Origin: Mesorhizobium muleiense
Lineage (GTDB): Bacteria > Pseudomonadota > Alphaproteobacteria > Rhizobiales > Rhizobiaceae
Assembly: GCF_900099905.1 (NCBI RefSeq)
Contig: NZ_FNEE01000018.1
Coordinates: forward strand, 62,001-126,000
Direction of reading: 5' to 3'
DNA: 64,000 nt
In this document: piece after piece, positions 63,468-64,000 of the stretch
Numbering within the stretch: position 1 is the stretch's first letter
How the letters are laid out: each line of letters begins with the position of its first letter
Program-made: the position numbers and the translations under genes
Notes under the pieces: generated by a model
The model's database searches: none
The model's input: the letters and a program-made list of their open reading frames with translations, nothing else
What the model was told of the DNA's origin: nothing

Positions 63468-64000
63468 CTACCCGTGCCATTGACGGATGAGTCTGTTCAC
63501 GGCTTCGCTCTGGTCGATGTGCACACCATGCCCTACATTGTTCAGCAGGTGGAAATCCGAATTCCTGATCAGCTTTGCCAGCTTAAAACCGTGATCCGGC
63601 GTCACGGTCGGGTCGTTCTTCGACCAGATAATCAACGTCTGGGCCTGAAGCCGATCAAGGTAGGGGAAGATGTATCTTTGCTGTAGCGCAACATAGAGGT
63701 GCCAATTGGTTTCTTCTTCGGGCAGGTTCTGGAAGATCTCCCATTGTCCGCGTGCTGCGGCCCGCCGATACGCCTCTCGCGTCGCCTCTTCCACATCCTG
63801 CCCCCAGACGCGGCAATATTTCCGGCACTCGGCGATGTATTCCTCTTCGCTCGGCATCGCGCCCGAGTAGTCGTAACCCTGCCGGCAAGCCTGCATCCAG
63901 GCTTCGTCACGGTCGTCTCCAAACGCGGGAGACACGGAGTTCGCGGTCAGCAGTACGAGCCTGGAAACAAGATCGGGGCGCACGATCGCAACCCGCGCTG
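63468..64000 (-). CDS. alpha/beta hydrolase (MhpC-like), copy 2, 5' end beyond window
   Basis: About 177 residues visible, open to the right edge (ARVAIVRPDLVSRLVLLTAN). Acid Asp in IIWSKNDPTV and His in LNNVGHGVHIDQ are present; the nucleophile Ser lies beyond the edge. Very similar to copy 1 (49107-49958) in protein and DNA except for a diverged cap stretch (EEEYIAECRKYCRVW against EEEYINGWWKGTRAS). Sits upstream of peptide importer 2 on the same strand, as copy 1 does relative to the SBP relic of system 1. Confidence 0.88.
   Translation of the reverse strand, partial: ARVAIVRPDLVSRLVLLTANSVSPAFGDDRDEAWMQACRQGYDYSGAMPSEEEYIAECRKYCRVWGQDVEEATREAYRRAAARGQWEIFQNLPEEETNWHLYVALQQRYIFPYLDRLQAQTLIIWSKNDPTVTPDHGFKLAKLIRNSDFHLLNNVGHGVHIDQSEAVNRLIRQWHG

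Overview
The window looks like a piece of an accessory genomic island from an alphaproteobacterium of the Rhizobiales, most simply Mesorhizobium. That is an inference from gene families (ArdC, DUF2285 and TraR-like relics typical of rhizobial integrative elements, many dipeptide/oligopeptide ABC importers, Tat-type solute-binding proteins) and from the dense mix of IS21, IS66, IS110, IS256, IS3, IS630 and IS701 sequences. No nif, nod, rRNA, tRNA or core housekeeping gene was seen. Nearly all metabolic genes lie on the minus strand.

Layout. 1-3.0 kb: a three-gene cluster that reads as an ABC-three-component (ABC-3C) conflict system: nuclease-like effector, winged-helix middle component and SMC/Rad50-like ATPase (running off the left edge). 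3.8-6.1 kb: relics of an integrative conjugative element (ardC fragment, frameshifted XRE regulator, palindromic operator, intact DUF2285 gene, decayed DUF2285 gene fused to a TraR-like fragment). 5.9-7.8 kb: a ~510 bp duplication flanking a frameshifted cupin gene. 7.6-17.6 kb: a catabolic block (class III aminotransferase, Lrp and LysR regulators, class I fumarase/mesaconase-like hydratase, succinate-semialdehyde-type dehydrogenase, CitE-like CoA-ester lyase, family III CoA-transferase, methylaspartate ammonia-lyase). Together these could take 3-methylaspartate through mesaconate and citramalyl-CoA to acetyl-CoA and pyruvate.

18-27 kb is a graveyard of mobile DNA: a serine recombinase with an internal deletion, IS66, IS21, a chimeric IS110 gene and an IS701 relic. 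27.3-33.6 kb holds a fragmented set resembling a small peptide-natural-product locus: a D-Ala-D-Ala-ligase-like ATP-grasp enzyme, a truncated NRPS condensation domain, a methyltransferase preceded by an excellent sigma-54 promoter, and an L-amino-acid-ligase-like ATP-grasp enzyme. 33.9-39.6 kb is again IS sequence.

39.6-64 kb holds at least three peptide-import loci. System 1 (42.3-47.7 kb, with CapA-like and aspartoacylase-like genes downstream) is broken by several single-base deletions. System 2 (57.6-63.0 kb) is intact and is followed by a fragment of an enolase-superfamily gene and a D-amino-acid transaminase. Fragments of a third system flank an acetamidase/formamidase gene (50.5-52.2 kb). 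Two closely related alpha/beta hydrolase genes (49.1 kb, and 63.5 kb running off the right edge) mark an old duplication. An IS110 copy sits inside an IS630 relic (52.8-55.1 kb), and a complete-length IS630 with TA target duplication lies at 55.1-56.3 kb.
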